This document shows, in pieces, positions 22,404 to 29,996 of a stretch of 30,208 nucleotides of DNA. Every line of letters starts with the position of its first letter. Within the stretch, counting starts at the first letter, position 1. The notes beneath the pieces are model-generated. The model saw only the letters and a list, made by a program, of their open reading frames with translations. It made no database searches and was not told the origin of the DNA. Source of the DNA: Thermoleophilales bacterium (GTDB lineage: Bacteria > Actinomycetota > Thermoleophilia > Solirubrobacterales > 70-9); assembly GCA_020636955.1 (NCBI GenBank), contig JACJWY010000020.1, positions 1-30,208 on the forward strand, in the 5' to 3' direction. The translations under genes and the position numbers were made by a program.

Positions 22404-22937
22404 TCAGCCTTCGCCAGCCGCAGGGGGCGCGGTCGGATCGTCGCTTTCCTCCCCGAGGCTCTCCCGGGCGATGTACTCCTCGGCCATGAGCAGGTTTTCG
22501 CTGGAGCGCTCGACCACGTTCAGGAGGTCACCCATCAGGGCCACTTCCTCGACCTGCTCCTTGACGAACCACTGCATGAAGTGCTCGGCCCGGTAGTCCT
22601 TCAGCTCCCTTGCCAGCTCGAAGAGCCCGAAGATCTCGTCGGAGACGCGCTGCTCCTGGGCGAGGGCCTCTTTGACCGGGGTTATCCCGTCCCCGTAGCT
22701 GGTCGGCTGGGACTTGATGTCCGGGACTTCGACTTCCTCGTCCACGTCGAGCAGGTACTGGATCATCATCATCGCGTGCTCGCGTTCCTCAAGCGCCTGG
22801 CGGTAGAAGAAGGAGGCGAGGCGGGGCAGGGTCTCGCGGTCGTAGTAGACGGCCATCGCAACGTACTGCTGGGAGGCTGCGAACTCGTTCGATATCTGGG
22901 CGTTCAGCGCCTTGGCGAAACTCTTCTTCTTGGCCAT
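22404..22937 (-). CDS. Ferritin
   Basis: 177 residues from ATG 22937, with GGAG eight bases upstream. Four-helix ferritin: NEFAASQQYVAMAVYY holds the first ferroxidase Glu (E18), ALEEREHAMMMIQYLL the E-x-x-H pair (E51, H54), EALAQEQRVSDEI a further Glu, and HFMQWFVKEQVEEVALM the helix-four Glu/Gln. The ferroxidase site is complete. No heme Met is obvious, so it is a ferritin (BfrB/Ftn-like), not a bacterioferritin. The C-terminal 20 residues are an acidic, Pro/Ala-rich tail. It oxidises and stores iron in a 24-subunit shell in the cytoplasm. A 16-bp palindrome lies 84-99 bases upstream. Confidence 0.95.
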   Translation of the reverse strand: MAKKKSFAKALNAQISNEFAASQQYVAMAVYYDRETLPRLASFFYRQALEEREHAMMMIQYLLDVDEEVEVPDIKSQPTSYGDGITPVKEALAQEQRVSDEIFGLFELARELKDYRAEHFMQWFVKEQVEEVALMGDLLNVVERSSENLLMAEEYIARESLGEESDDPTAPPAAGEG

Positions 22938-23020
22938 CTTCTGCTCCGTTCTGCGAGGGTGTTTTCAGGTCGCCGACACCAACCTAGCGCAGTCTGCGGC
23001 TTTGGCCTGCCGCACTCGAA

Positions 23021-23036
23021 GTTAGACTGCTCTAAC
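23021..23036. promoter_or_regulatory. Palindrome upstream of ferritin
   Basis: GTTAGA-CTGC-TCTAAC is a 6-bp perfect inverted repeat with a 4-base centre. It overlaps the stop codon of the enolase-superfamily gene and lies about 90 bases before the ferritin start. Its TTAG/CTAA ends recall the iron boxes of DtxR/IdeR regulators, but the match is loose. It may be an operator for ferritin. Confidence 0.35.
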
Positions 23037-24099
23037 TGACATCCGGCTTGCCAAAGCCGTTTCCGGGCACCTTCATGGGGCTGAGCGGCAGTCCTTTCTC
23101 CGGTTCGGCGGCGTTGTAGCCGACCGGGGCGGTGTCGTTGGGATTGTCGGGATGAAACAGCGCGGCCAGATACTGAATCTGATCCCGGCCAACCCCGAGC
23201 TCCCACTGCCCGCCGCCGTAGGCGCCAATGCCTTCGGCCTCACAGTAGTCATAGGCATCGAAGGTCGATTTCAGCCCGCCCATCCGGGACGGCTTGATGT
23301 TGATCACGGTCGGCTTGTGCTCCAGGGAGGCGATGTCGGCGACCGAATGGATCGGTGCGTCCCAGGTGATCCGGTGCCAGTCGTCCTTCAGCACCTCGCG
23401 GGTCTGCGGGGTGATGTCGGGGTCTTCGATCCAGGCGTCGGGGAAGGAGCCGAGCAGCCTCCGGTAGAGCTCGGGGTCGGTTTCGATGTCGACCACGGTG
23501 CCCTTGTACTGGCCCTTGAGGTCGAGGGTGTTGACGGCACCAGTGGCGTGAAGTTCGTCGATCAGATCCTGATCCCAGTCGAGCGAGGGATCGAGCTTGA
23601 ACTTCAGTTCGGGATAGCGGTCCAGCTTCACCCGCAGCCGGCCGACGTCGGAACCGGTCTTGCCCGGACCGCCAGCAAGGCCCATCGAGGCGACGAAGGT
23701 GAGCGGATTGAGTGGCCGGTCAAGGAATTCGGCCAGCGAGGTGCCTGCCTGCCAGAGTGCCAGGTCGAGAGCCGCGGACTCGAAGGCCCAGCGGCGGTAG
23801 AGCCGCGAGACTTCCCGTTCCGGGGGAGAGGGGAAGAGGTCGAGCCTGCCGATCAAATCGCAGAACTCACCGACCGTCTTCGGCCCGGTCAGGTCGTGGG
23901 TCGGGCCCGCATCCTGAAGCGCGATCTGGTCGAGCGCCTCGTAAGTGATGTCTTCGCCCAACCCGGCTGAACCCGCGCCCTCGATTCTGATCACCGTGGT
24001 CAAACGTTCGAAGTCGGGGGCGGGCTTGATCGCCAGGCCCTCCATCGACCAGGACTCGATCTCGACCGGCAGCTCCGCGACTCGCTCGTAGGTGCTCAT
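23032..24099 (-). CDS. Enolase-superfamily enzyme
   Basis: 355 residues from ATG 24099, seven bases after TAGGCT (24112-24107), so probably leaderless. The N-terminal capping domain (about 1-135) includes GLGEDITYEA and RRWAFESAALDLALWQAG, the usual pattern before the barrel. In the barrel, LKFKLDPSLDW carries the Lys motif, NTLDLKGQY a metal Asp, AWIEDPD a metal Glu, and VINIKPSRMGGLKSTFDAYDYCE the second Lys. The C-terminal segment (GAYGGGQWELGVGRDQIQYLAALF) completes the barrel. The fold abstracts a proton next to a carboxylate, as in mandelate racemase and muconate cycloisomerase relatives. The substrate is not evident. It is divergent from the VOC gene. Confidence 0.88.
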   Translation of the reverse strand: MSTYERVAELPVEIESWSMEGLAIKPAPDFERLTTVIRIEGAGSAGLGEDITYEALDQIALQDAGPTHDLTGPKTVGEFCDLIGRLDLFPSPPEREVSRLYRRWAFESAALDLALWQAGTSLAEFLDRPLNPLTFVASMGLAGGPGKTGSDVGRLRVKLDRYPELKFKLDPSLDWDQDLIDELHATGAVNTLDLKGQYKGTVVDIETDPELYRRLLGSFPDAWIEDPDITPQTREVLKDDWHRITWDAPIHSVADIASLEHKPTVINIKPSRMGGLKSTFDAYDYCEAEGIGAYGGGQWELGVGRDQIQYLAALFHPDNPNDTAPVGYNAAEPEKGLPLSPMKVPGNGFGKPDVS

Positions 24100-24106
24100 G
24101 GGATTC

Positions 24107-24129
24107 AGCCTACCGAGAGAGGGTAGGCT
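24107..24129. promoter_or_regulatory. Divergent leaderless promoters formed by one inverted repeat
   Basis: AGCCTAC (24107-24113) and GTAGGCT (24123-24129) are a perfect inverted repeat. Read outward, each arm contains TAGGCT, the -10 hexamer of the gene on its side: seven bases before ATG 24099 on the minus strand and six before ATG 24136 on the plus strand. The two genes' promoters are therefore mirror images around one centre, which could also be a dimeric regulator's site. Confidence 0.55.
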
Positions 24130-24135
24130 CCCAAT

Positions 24136-24528
24136 ATGTCTTCACTGATCCATACCTGTTACCGCGTCTTCGACCTGGACGAATCGATCGGCTTCTACGA
24201 GAAGCTCGGTCTGAAGGAGCACCACCGGCTTCCGATCGGGGATGAGGCGGTGAACGTCTACATGGGGCATGAGGGTGACGGGCCCCGCCTCGAGCTGACC
24301 TTCAACTACGACCAGGAGGAGCCTTATGAAATCGGCACCGGTTACGGCCACATCGCCTTCGTGGTCGATGACCTCGACTCCACCCTGGAGGAACTCGGTG
24401 AGCAGGGAATTTCGCCCGAGAAGCCTCCGTACACGGTGAGCGAAGGCGGGTCGAGGCTCTGCTTCGTACGGGATCCGGACGGTTACCGGATCGAATTGAT
24501 CGAAGGCGATCCGGGCCGCGCCGACTAG
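24136..24528 (+). CDS. VOC-family protein, glyoxalase I-like
   Basis: 130 residues from ATG 24136. Two beta-alpha-beta-beta-beta modules of the vicinal oxygen chelate fold are clear. SLIHTCYRVFDLDESIGFYEKLGL begins the first with metal ligand H6, and RLELTFNYD carries the first Glu. GYGHIAFVVDDLDSTLEEL begins the second with its His, and DPDGYRIELIEG carries the last Glu. All four metal ligands of lactoylglutathione lyase are in place, so it is probably a methylglyoxal-detoxifying lyase. In actinobacteria the thiol may not be glutathione. It ends tail to tail with the TetR gene, sharing CTAG. Confidence 0.88.
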   Translation: MSSLIHTCYRVFDLDESIGFYEKLGLKEHHRLPIGDEAVNVYMGHEGDGPRLELTFNYDQEEPYEIGTGYGHIAFVVDDLDSTLEELGEQGISPEKPPYTVSEGGSRLCFVRDPDGYRIELIEGDPGRAD

Positions 24529-25004
24529 TCGAGCCCGGCGGCCCAGGCCGCTTCGATATCGGCGTCCTCCGGGAACCGGCCGTCCATCTCCAGCAGAACC
24601 AGGCCGTGGGCCAGGGCCCAGAACGCCCGCGCTCGGTCGCGGTCGCCGTCCAGCGCTTCCAGCAGCGGAGCCGCCGCGGCCTCTTCAACGCCGGGGGAGA
24701 GTTTCTCCCGGTCGAGCGGACGGGTGGTCGCGACCCGGTACAGAGCCGGATTGGCCAGGGCCCAGGTCCGGTAGGCATCGCCCATACCTTCGAGGTCGCT
24801 TTCCCTGGCGAGCGTCTCGCCCATCTCGCCCAGGGCTTCGGCGGCCAGCAGGGTTTCAATTTCCTTTCGCCCGCTCACATGTTTATAGAGGGAGGGTGCC
24901 TTGATGCCGAGCCGGTCGGCCACGTTCCTCATGGTCAGCGCCTCTTCGCCCTCCTCTTCGAGCAGCGCCCTGGCGGCCGCGGTGATTTCCTCGCGACGAC
25001 TCAA
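24525..25004 (-). CDS. TetR-family regulator
   Basis: 159 residues from ATG 25004, within the ATGA overlap with the SRPBCC gene. The N-terminal HTH is typical: EITAAARALLEEEGEEALTMRNVADRLGIKAPSLYKHVSGRKEIETLL (residues 6-53). The C-terminal part (AYRTWALANPALYRVATTRPL, then ARAFWALAHGLVLLEMDGRF) follows the TetR_C/WHG ligand-binding pattern. It is short for the family. It is cotranscribed with the SRPBCC gene, whose promoter holds a 7-bp inverted repeat over the -10, so autoregulation is likely. The ligand is unknown; a hydrophobic compound bound by the SRPBCC partner is a guess. Confidence 0.9.
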   Translation of the reverse strand: MSRREEITAAARALLEEEGEEALTMRNVADRLGIKAPSLYKHVSGRKEIETLLAAEALGEMGETLARESDLEGMGDAYRTWALANPALYRVATTRPLDREKLSPGVEEAAAAPLLEALDGDRDRARAFWALAHGLVLLEMDGRFPEDADIEAAWAAGLD

Positions 25005-25462
25005 TTGGCAGCGACTGGTTCGGCAGTCACCGGTCCTGCAGCTTCGGCCCGGGCCTTCAGTGCCCGGTTCAGATCTTCAAATCCCTGTTCGGTCTTTTTC
25101 AACGTCCTGCCCATGAAGCGGGGCAGCAGGCCGGTGAACGACTCACCCTGCTCGAGCCGGGTTCCGGTTCCGGTCGGGGTCAGCCGGAAGTAGTGCTCGC
25201 CATCGAAGATCCCCGGGATCAGCAGTCTGCCTCGCCAGCGCAGTTCCCGGCCGGTCTCGGCCTGGAGAACCGTTGGCCGGAAGGTCATTTCACGGCCCCC
25301 CGGCGGTTTCATCCTGAGTTCGAGTTTTTCTCCCTTCCGGACCTCGCCGGAACCCTGGAGGATGAAGGGATTCCAGTCGGGATAGGACCCCAGGTCGGTC
25401 AGCATTTTCCAGACCGTTTCCGGCCGGGCATCAATTTCTGCGCTTGTCTGAATTGTCGGCAC
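25001..25462 (-). CDS. SRPBCC-family ligand-binding protein
   Basis: 153 residues from GTG 25462, six bases after TAGCCT (leaderless layout). The START/Bet v1-like fold is recognised from IQTSAEIDARPETVWKMLTDLGSYPDWNPFI, the standard opening, then GEKLELRMKPPGGREMTFRPTVL, LRWRGRL and GEHYFRLTPTGTGTRLEQGESFTGLL. A long C-terminal helix (GFEDLNRALKARAEAAG) closes the pocket. Such proteins bind hydrophobic molecules in the cytoplasm; no enzymatic residue can be assigned. It is the first gene of an operon with a TetR regulator. Confidence 0.88.
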   Translation of the reverse strand: MPTIQTSAEIDARPETVWKMLTDLGSYPDWNPFILQGSGEVRKGEKLELRMKPPGGREMTFRPTVLQAETGRELRWRGRLLIPGIFDGEHYFRLTPTGTGTRLEQGESFTGLLPRFMGRTLKKTEQGFEDLNRALKARAEAAGPVTAEPVAAN

Positions 25463-25468
25463 AGGTCG

Positions 25469-25497
25469 AGGCTAACACAGTTAGCCAGATATGGCAA
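25469..25497 (-). promoter_or_regulatory. SRPBCC-TetR promoter with operator over the -10
   Basis: On the minus strand TTGCCA (25497-25492), a 17-base spacer and TAGCCT (25474-25469) precede GTG 25462 by six bases. GGCTAAC (25470-25476) and GTTAGCC (25480-25486) form a perfect 7-bp inverted repeat that covers the -10 box and part of the spacer; a third half-site, GTTAGCC, lies at 25503-25509. This is a natural TetR-type operator. Confidence 0.6.
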
Positions 25498-25553
25498 ACG
25501 GCGTTAGCCTGAGGGCCGGTGACCGGCAAGCCCGCCCGGCCCGACGATCGGGA

Positions 25554-26360
25554 TCAGGATTCGGTCAACCGGTCCCGCAGGGCTTCCAGGGTCCTGTCGT
25601 CGAGTCCCAGGCCTTTGGTCATGTAGCCGTCGATCGATTGGTACTGCTCCTTCATCAGCCCGATTGCTGTTTCAAGGTAGGAGCGGTCGACGCCGATCAC
25701 CGGGCGCAGCAGGTCGAACTCGATCCCGGCCTCTTCGATATGGGTCAGGATCGGCTTTAGCGCGGGCAGCAATTGCGCATTGGTCAGCAGGTATTCCCGA
25801 TAGACATCCTCCTCGTCCACGCCGAGAAAGAGCAAGGTCACGGCCGAGGCCCAGCCAGTGCGGTCCTTGCCCGTGGTGCAATGAAAAAGCGCCGGCATCG
25901 GGTCGCCGCCGGCCAGCTCGGTAAAGAAGGTTCCATACGCCCGCCGGGCCGAGGGCAGATCGATCAGCTCCCGATAGGCCGTGCGCATCAGTTCGGCCCC
26001 GCGACCCTCGGTGAGGGCGGCCTTGACCGCGTCCGGATCGTCCATCTTGGCCAGCAGGCTGGCCGGCCCTTCGCCGGTCCGGTCGGCCAGCACGTCAAGG
26101 TTGATCATCCGGGCGCCCACTTCGCGATCGGGGGAAGCTTCGAACTCCGCCGCCGTGCGGAAGTCGAAGACAGTCTTCAGCCCGAGCTCCCTCACCTTCG
26201 CGAGGTCATCGTCGCTCAGCCGGCCGAGCAGCACCGAGCGGTAGAGCTGCCCGCGCTTCACTTTCGATCCGGCCGAGGTCAGGTACCCACCCAGGTCCCG
26301 GAGATTAGGCAGGGTCCGGATCGGGATTTCGGTTCCCGGGGCGGGCAGATCGGGGCTCAT
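25554..26360 (-). CDS. Tyrosine-protein phosphatase (Tyr_phosphatase_3 type)
   Basis: 268 residues from ATG 26360, within an ATGA overlap with the decarboxylase gene. NLRDLGGY (19-26) and RGQLYRSVLLGRLSDDD are characteristic of the bacterial atypical dual-specificity/lipid phosphatase group. The P-loop HCTTGKDRTG (160-169) has the nucleophile C161 and R167, both intact. VFDFRTAAEFEASPD carries the usual Arg/Glu motif. Members remove phosphate from tyrosine, serine or phosphoinositide substrates, and some are virulence factors; here the substrate is unknown. No signal peptide. Coupled translation with a PLP decarboxylase is unusual and gives no clear hint. Confidence 0.92.
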   Translation of the reverse strand: MSPDLPAPGTEIPIRTLPNLRDLGGYLTSAGSKVKRGQLYRSVLLGRLSDDDLAKVRELGLKTVFDFRTAAEFEASPDREVGARMINLDVLADRTGEGPASLLAKMDDPDAVKAALTEGRGAELMRTAYRELIDLPSARRAYGTFFTELAGGDPMPALFHCTTGKDRTGWASAVTLLFLGVDEEDVYREYLLTNAQLLPALKPILTHIEEAGIEFDLLRPVIGVDRSYLETAIGLMKEQYQSIDGYMTKGLGLDDRTLEALRDRLTES

Positions 26361-27820
26361 TCGGCGATCACGCGAAGCGTGGTCAGTTCCCGGTCGGCCG
26401 CCCCTCGCACATAGCCTCCGTGATCAACCGAGTCGGTGATGTAGTCCAGGGTTTCCCGGGTCAGTCGCTCGCCCGGCAGCACATTGGGAATCCCGGGCGG
26501 GTAGGTGGCCAGCGGCTCGGCCGCGATCCGGCCTTCCGCCTCCGCAAACGGCACCACTTCCTGCCGGCCAAGGAAAGCATCCCTCGGAGTCATCGCGGGA
26601 TCACTCCAGAGAGGCGGCGGGGCGAATTCGGGCTTCTCGTGGACCGGCTCCGCTTCGATTGCTTCCAGGGCGGTGAGGATCCCGTCGATAAGTCGCCGGG
26701 CGCGTTGCGGAGTGCCGGTCCCGAGCCCGAAGACGGCCACCGCGACAGTGTCGGAGGCCAGTTCGAGGTTCACCCCGGCCAGATCCCGCGCCAGTTCCGC
26801 GATGTGGTACCCGGTGCTACCCGTGCCTCGCACGTCGATCGTAAGCCGGAGGGGATCCCAGCCGGCGACGCTCTTTCTCTCCAGCAGCTTCTCGTCCAGG
26901 ACATCGAGGCCGGGAATCGCCTTGATTTCTTCCCGCGCCTCGCTCAGGACCGCGATCGTCTCGCCCAGCAGCCGTTCCCCGTGGACCGCGGCCTGCCTCC
27001 GGGCCGCGTCGAGTGAACCGCAGAGCAGCGAGTTGGGGCTGGTCGACTCGGTCATCGAGATGCAGCGATCGATGATCGCCTCGTTGAAACGGTCGGAAGC
27101 CAGGTGGATCATCGCCGACTGGGTCAGGCTCCCGACGATCTTGTGGGTTGACGAGATGACCAGGTCGGCGCCGCTTTCGATCGCGCTCGGAGGCAGGTCC
27201 GGATGGAACCTGAGGTGGGCACCCCAGGCCTCGTCGGCGACCAGGGGTACACCCCGGCCATGTGCCACTTCGACCAGGCCGGCGATGTCGGCACAGGCGC
27301 CGAAGTAGGTCGGGGAAACGACGACGGCAGCGGCCGCATCCGGGCACCGCTCGAGCGCCTCGGAAAGGTCATCCGGAGTCAGGCAATGGGCCACCCCCAG
27401 TTCCGGGTCGAGTTCGGGTGCGGCGAAGGTCGGTTTGAGGCCGGCCATGATCATTCCGTCGATCACCGAGGAATGTACGTTTCGCTGAACCACAAGTTCG
27501 CCACCCATGTGGGCCACGGCGAGGCACATCGCCTGGTTTCCCTGGGAGGCACCATTGATCAGAAACCAGGTCCGTTCTGCTCCCCAGGCTTCGGCGGCGA
27601 GTTGCTGGGCCTCCTGGAAGGGGTTCTGATTCCCGACGTCGATTCCCTCGATCAGGGCCGGAATGTCATCGGCAAGGCCGGTCTGTCCGGCGAGCAGCAG
27701 GAGGCCTTCATCGGCGCCGATGCCACCCTGGTGACCGGGAACGTTGAACCTGCCCGGGTCGCTCTGGGTGAACTCGAGCAGGGCATCGACGTAGGGGGTG
27801 CGATCCTGGCCTGAAGACAT
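26357..27820 (-). CDS. Orn/Lys/Arg decarboxylase-family PLP enzyme
   Basis: 487 residues from ATG 27820, seven bases after TAGACT (27833-27828). The open frame runs on to 28171, but that part is antisense to the lipoprotein gene. Fold-type I decarboxylase: FNVPGHQGG (25-33), GASQGN (90-95) for phosphate binding, HSSVIDGMIMAGLKP, VADEAWGAHLRFHPDLP (194-210) with the cofactor Asp and the DEAWGAH signature, and K227 in SSTHKIVGSLTQS, the PLP lysine. The C-terminal domain ends VDHGGYVRGAADREL. It is close in size to SpeA/LdcC-like short forms (about 490 residues). It probably makes agmatine, cadaverine or putrescine; the substrate is not settled. Confidence 0.9.
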   Translation of the reverse strand: MSSGQDRTPYVDALLEFTQSDPGRFNVPGHQGGIGADEGLLLLAGQTGLADDIPALIEGIDVGNQNPFQEAQQLAAEAWGAERTWFLINGASQGNQAMCLAVAHMGGELVVQRNVHSSVIDGMIMAGLKPTFAAPELDPELGVAHCLTPDDLSEALERCPDAAAAVVVSPTYFGACADIAGLVEVAHGRGVPLVADEAWGAHLRFHPDLPPSAIESGADLVISSTHKIVGSLTQSAMIHLASDRFNEAIIDRCISMTESTSPNSLLCGSLDAARRQAAVHGERLLGETIAVLSEAREEIKAIPGLDVLDEKLLERKSVAGWDPLRLTIDVRGTGSTGYHIAELARDLAGVNLELASDTVAVAVFGLGTGTPQRARRLIDGILTALEAIEAEPVHEKPEFAPPPLWSDPAMTPRDAFLGRQEVVPFAEAEGRIAAEPLATYPPGIPNVLPGERLTRETLDYITDSVDHGGYVRGAADRELTTLRVIAE

Positions 27821-27872
27821 GAACCCGAGTCTATTGACGCGTCGCGACTGTCCCGGAGATAGTCTGCGGCGG

Positions 27873-28475
27873 GTGAGAACCGGAATCGGAAGATCCCGAA
27901 AGAGCCTCGGCCCCGGTTGCCGAAAGCGTGGGGCCGTCGCTTCGCTGGCGGCTGTCTCGCTTGTCTTGCTCGCCCTCGGCGGCTGTGGTGGCGGCTCGGG
28001 CGATGACGACCTCTCGAAGGACGACTTCATTGCCAAGGCCGATGCGATCTGCGCCCAATACGCACCGGATTCGACGACCCTCGAGCAGAAGTTCAACCAG
28101 TCCCTGAAGTCCAGTGACCTCGAGAGCGCCGCCCAGGACTTCGAGGACCAGGCCTCCGACTTCACCGCCATGCTCGACCAGCTCGAGGCGTTGACCGCCC
28201 CGGTGGTCGATCAGACGACGATGAGCCAGATCATCGCCCTGGGGCGGCAGCGGGTGGATACGGCCAAACAGGCGGCCGACGCAATCGCCTCCGGTGACAA
28301 GGACGCGATGATCGCCGCCGGAAAGAAGGGGTCGGTTCTGGCCGGGCAGTACTACCAGCTGGTCGACGGTTTCGGCTTCAGGACCTGTGGCAGCTCGGGA
28401 TCAACCGGCACGACAGGTTCCACCGGGACCACCGGCGCAACCGGTACCACGGGCGACACGGCAACCACTCCCTGA
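27873..28475 (+). CDS. Putative lipoprotein, function unknown
   Basis: 200 residues from GTG 27873, seven bases after TAGTCT (27860-27865), so likely leaderless; the longer frame from 27798 would start inside the divergent gene. A basic N-terminus (RSRKSLGPGCRKR) and hydrophobic segment lead to the lipobox LALGGC, with Cys38 as the likely lipidated residue. The mature part is acidic and helical (DDDLSKDDFIAKADAICAQYAP, then long Glu/Asp/Gln-rich helices) and has one Cys in FRTCGSS. The C-terminus is a Gly/Ser/Thr repeat of about 25 residues. It is an outer-face membrane-anchored protein, perhaps surface-exposed. It is divergent from the decarboxylase and converges with the aldehyde dehydrogenase gene. 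Confidence 0.78.
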   Translation: MRTGIGRSRKSLGPGCRKRGAVASLAAVSLVLLALGGCGGGSGDDDLSKDDFIAKADAICAQYAPDSTTLEQKFNQSLKSSDLESAAQDFEDQASDFTAMLDQLEALTAPVVDQTTMSQIIALGRQRVDTAKQAADAIASGDKDAMIAAGKKGSVLAGQYYQLVDGFGFRTCGSSGSTGTTGSTGTTGATGTTGDTATTP

Positions 28476-28482
28476 CCGGCTA

Positions 28483-29949
28483 TCAGCCGTAGGGGTACCA
28501 CCATTCCTTCACTTCGATCTCGGTGTCGATGTGGGCATGCTTGGCTTCCCGGAAGGCATCGAGTCCCTCGGTGCCGAGCTCACGGCCGATGCCGGAGTTC
28601 TTGAAGCCTCCGAATGGTCCCGCGTCGTTGTCGGTCAGGGGGTCGTTTATCCAGACCGATCCGGAGCTCACTTCCTTGACGCAGCGGATCGCCCGTTTCA
28701 GATCCCGGGTGTAGATGTTGGCGCCGAGGCCGAAGTCGAGTCCGTTGGCAAGGGCGATCGCCTCGTCGAGGTCCTTGACCGGGACGATCGGGGCGACCGG
28801 CCCGAAAGTTTCCTCCCGCAGCAGATCGGCCTCCGGGGCGACGCCGGTCAGCACGCAGGGTTCCAGGTAATGACCCTTGTTAAACCCGGCGTTGCCGCCC
28901 CCGGTCAACAGCTCGGCTCCACCAGCTACCGCATCCTCGACCTGGCCGAGAGCCTTGCCCCGCTGGACTGCGGAGACCATCGGACCGATGTCGGTGGCGG
29001 ATTCCAGCGGGTCGCCGATCACCAGGGTCCTGGTGTGCTCGACGAAAGCATTCACGTAATCATCGAAAACCGACTCCATCACGTAAAAACGTTCGGAAGA
29101 GGTGCAGACCTGTCCGGCATTCAGGTAGGCCGCCCAGGCTCCGCCGCGGGCCGCTACTTCCAGTCCCTCTCTTCCGATGTCGTCGCAGACTATGAACGGG
29201 TCCTTGCCACCCATCTCGAGGTTGACCCGGGCATTGCGCGAGGCGGCTGCCACACCCACCTTCTGGCCGGTGGCGACGGAACCGGTGAAGGCAATGCAGT
29301 CGATGCCGGGATGCCCGGAAATGCCGGCCCCGATGTCGCCTGCGCCGGCGAGCAGGTTCACGGTTCCCGCCGGCAGGTCGTTGAAGACCTCCGCGATCGC
29401 GAGAGTGGAAAGCGGAGTCAGCTCGGAGGGCTTGGCCACCACCGTGTTGCCCGCCGCCAGGGCCGGGGCCAGTTTCCAGACCAGAAGCAGCAGGGGGAAG
29501 TTCCAGGGCACGATGCAGCCGACGACTCCATGCGGCTCCTTGACCACGACCGAGAATTGCGAGGCCTCGATCGGCGGGATCACCCGGCCGATCTCGGACC
29601 GGGCGACCTCGGCGTAATAGTCGAAGCAGGCCGCGCACCACTCGACTTCGTCGACGGACTCGGAAAGCGGCCGGCCGATCTCGGTTGTCATCAGCAGGGC
29701 CAGCTCGTCGGCCTTCGCCCGCAGTGCCGAAGCGATCCCGTGAAGCAGCGGTGCCCGGTCAACGGCCGGCATGGTGCCCCAGGTCGCCTTGGCCCCGGTG
29801 GCTTTCGCCACGGCCAGGTCCAGCTGCTCGAGCGAGGCCGACCCGAGGCTCGCGACGATCTCCTCGGAAGCCGGATTCTCGACTTCGATCGGGTCGCCGG
29901 CCCCTTCAACAAACTCTCCACCAATCAGACAACGAGTCTCATATCCCAT
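28483..29949 (-). CDS. NAD(P)-dependent aldehyde dehydrogenase
   Basis: 488 residues from ATG 29949, six bases after TAGGTT. All ALDH marks are present: VPWNFP with N150, KPSELTP (173-179), FTGSVATG (221-228) in the coenzyme site, LEMGGKDP with general-base E245, QVCTSSER with nucleophile C282, EETFGP (about 381-386), and FGGFKNSGIGRELG near the end. The C-terminus EWWYPYG is typical of betaine-aldehyde or aminobutyraldehyde-type enzymes. It oxidises an aldehyde to the acid in the cytoplasm. With a polyamine-type decarboxylase close by, an aminoaldehyde substrate is plausible, but the genes are not in one operon. Confidence 0.94.
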   Translation of the reverse strand: MGYETRCLIGGEFVEGAGDPIEVENPASEEIVASLGSASLEQLDLAVAKATGAKATWGTMPAVDRAPLLHGIASALRAKADELALLMTTEIGRPLSESVDEVEWCAACFDYYAEVARSEIGRVIPPIEASQFSVVVKEPHGVVGCIVPWNFPLLLLVWKLAPALAAGNTVVAKPSELTPLSTLAIAEVFNDLPAGTVNLLAGAGDIGAGISGHPGIDCIAFTGSVATGQKVGVAAASRNARVNLEMGGKDPFIVCDDIGREGLEVAARGGAWAAYLNAGQVCTSSERFYVMESVFDDYVNAFVEHTRTLVIGDPLESATDIGPMVSAVQRGKALGQVEDAVAGGAELLTGGGNAGFNKGHYLEPCVLTGVAPEADLLREETFGPVAPIVPVKDLDEAIALANGLDFGLGANIYTRDLKRAIRCVKEVSSGSVWINDPLTDNDAGPFGGFKNSGIGRELGTEGLDAFREAKHAHIDTEIEVKEWWYPYG

Positions 29950-29955
29950 AACTGA

Positions 29956-29961
29956 AACCTA
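29956..29961 (-). promoter_or_regulatory. -10 element of the leaderless aldehyde dehydrogenase gene
   Basis: TAGGTT on the minus strand is followed by six bases (TCAGTT) and ATG 29949; no ribosome-binding site is seen. Confidence 0.5.
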
Positions 29962-29996
29962 CCTGCACGTAATCCGGCTTCCGGCCCGAGTCGAGG

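Noticed and set aside
27821..28171. 117-codon N-terminal extension of the decarboxylase
   Set aside because: The segment is antisense to the lipoprotein gene and precedes a clear leaderless start at 27820.
28387..29955. 522-codon frame on + opposite the aldehyde dehydrogenase
   Set aside because: It is the antisense shadow of a well-supported ALDH gene in high-GC DNA; its translation has no domain pattern.
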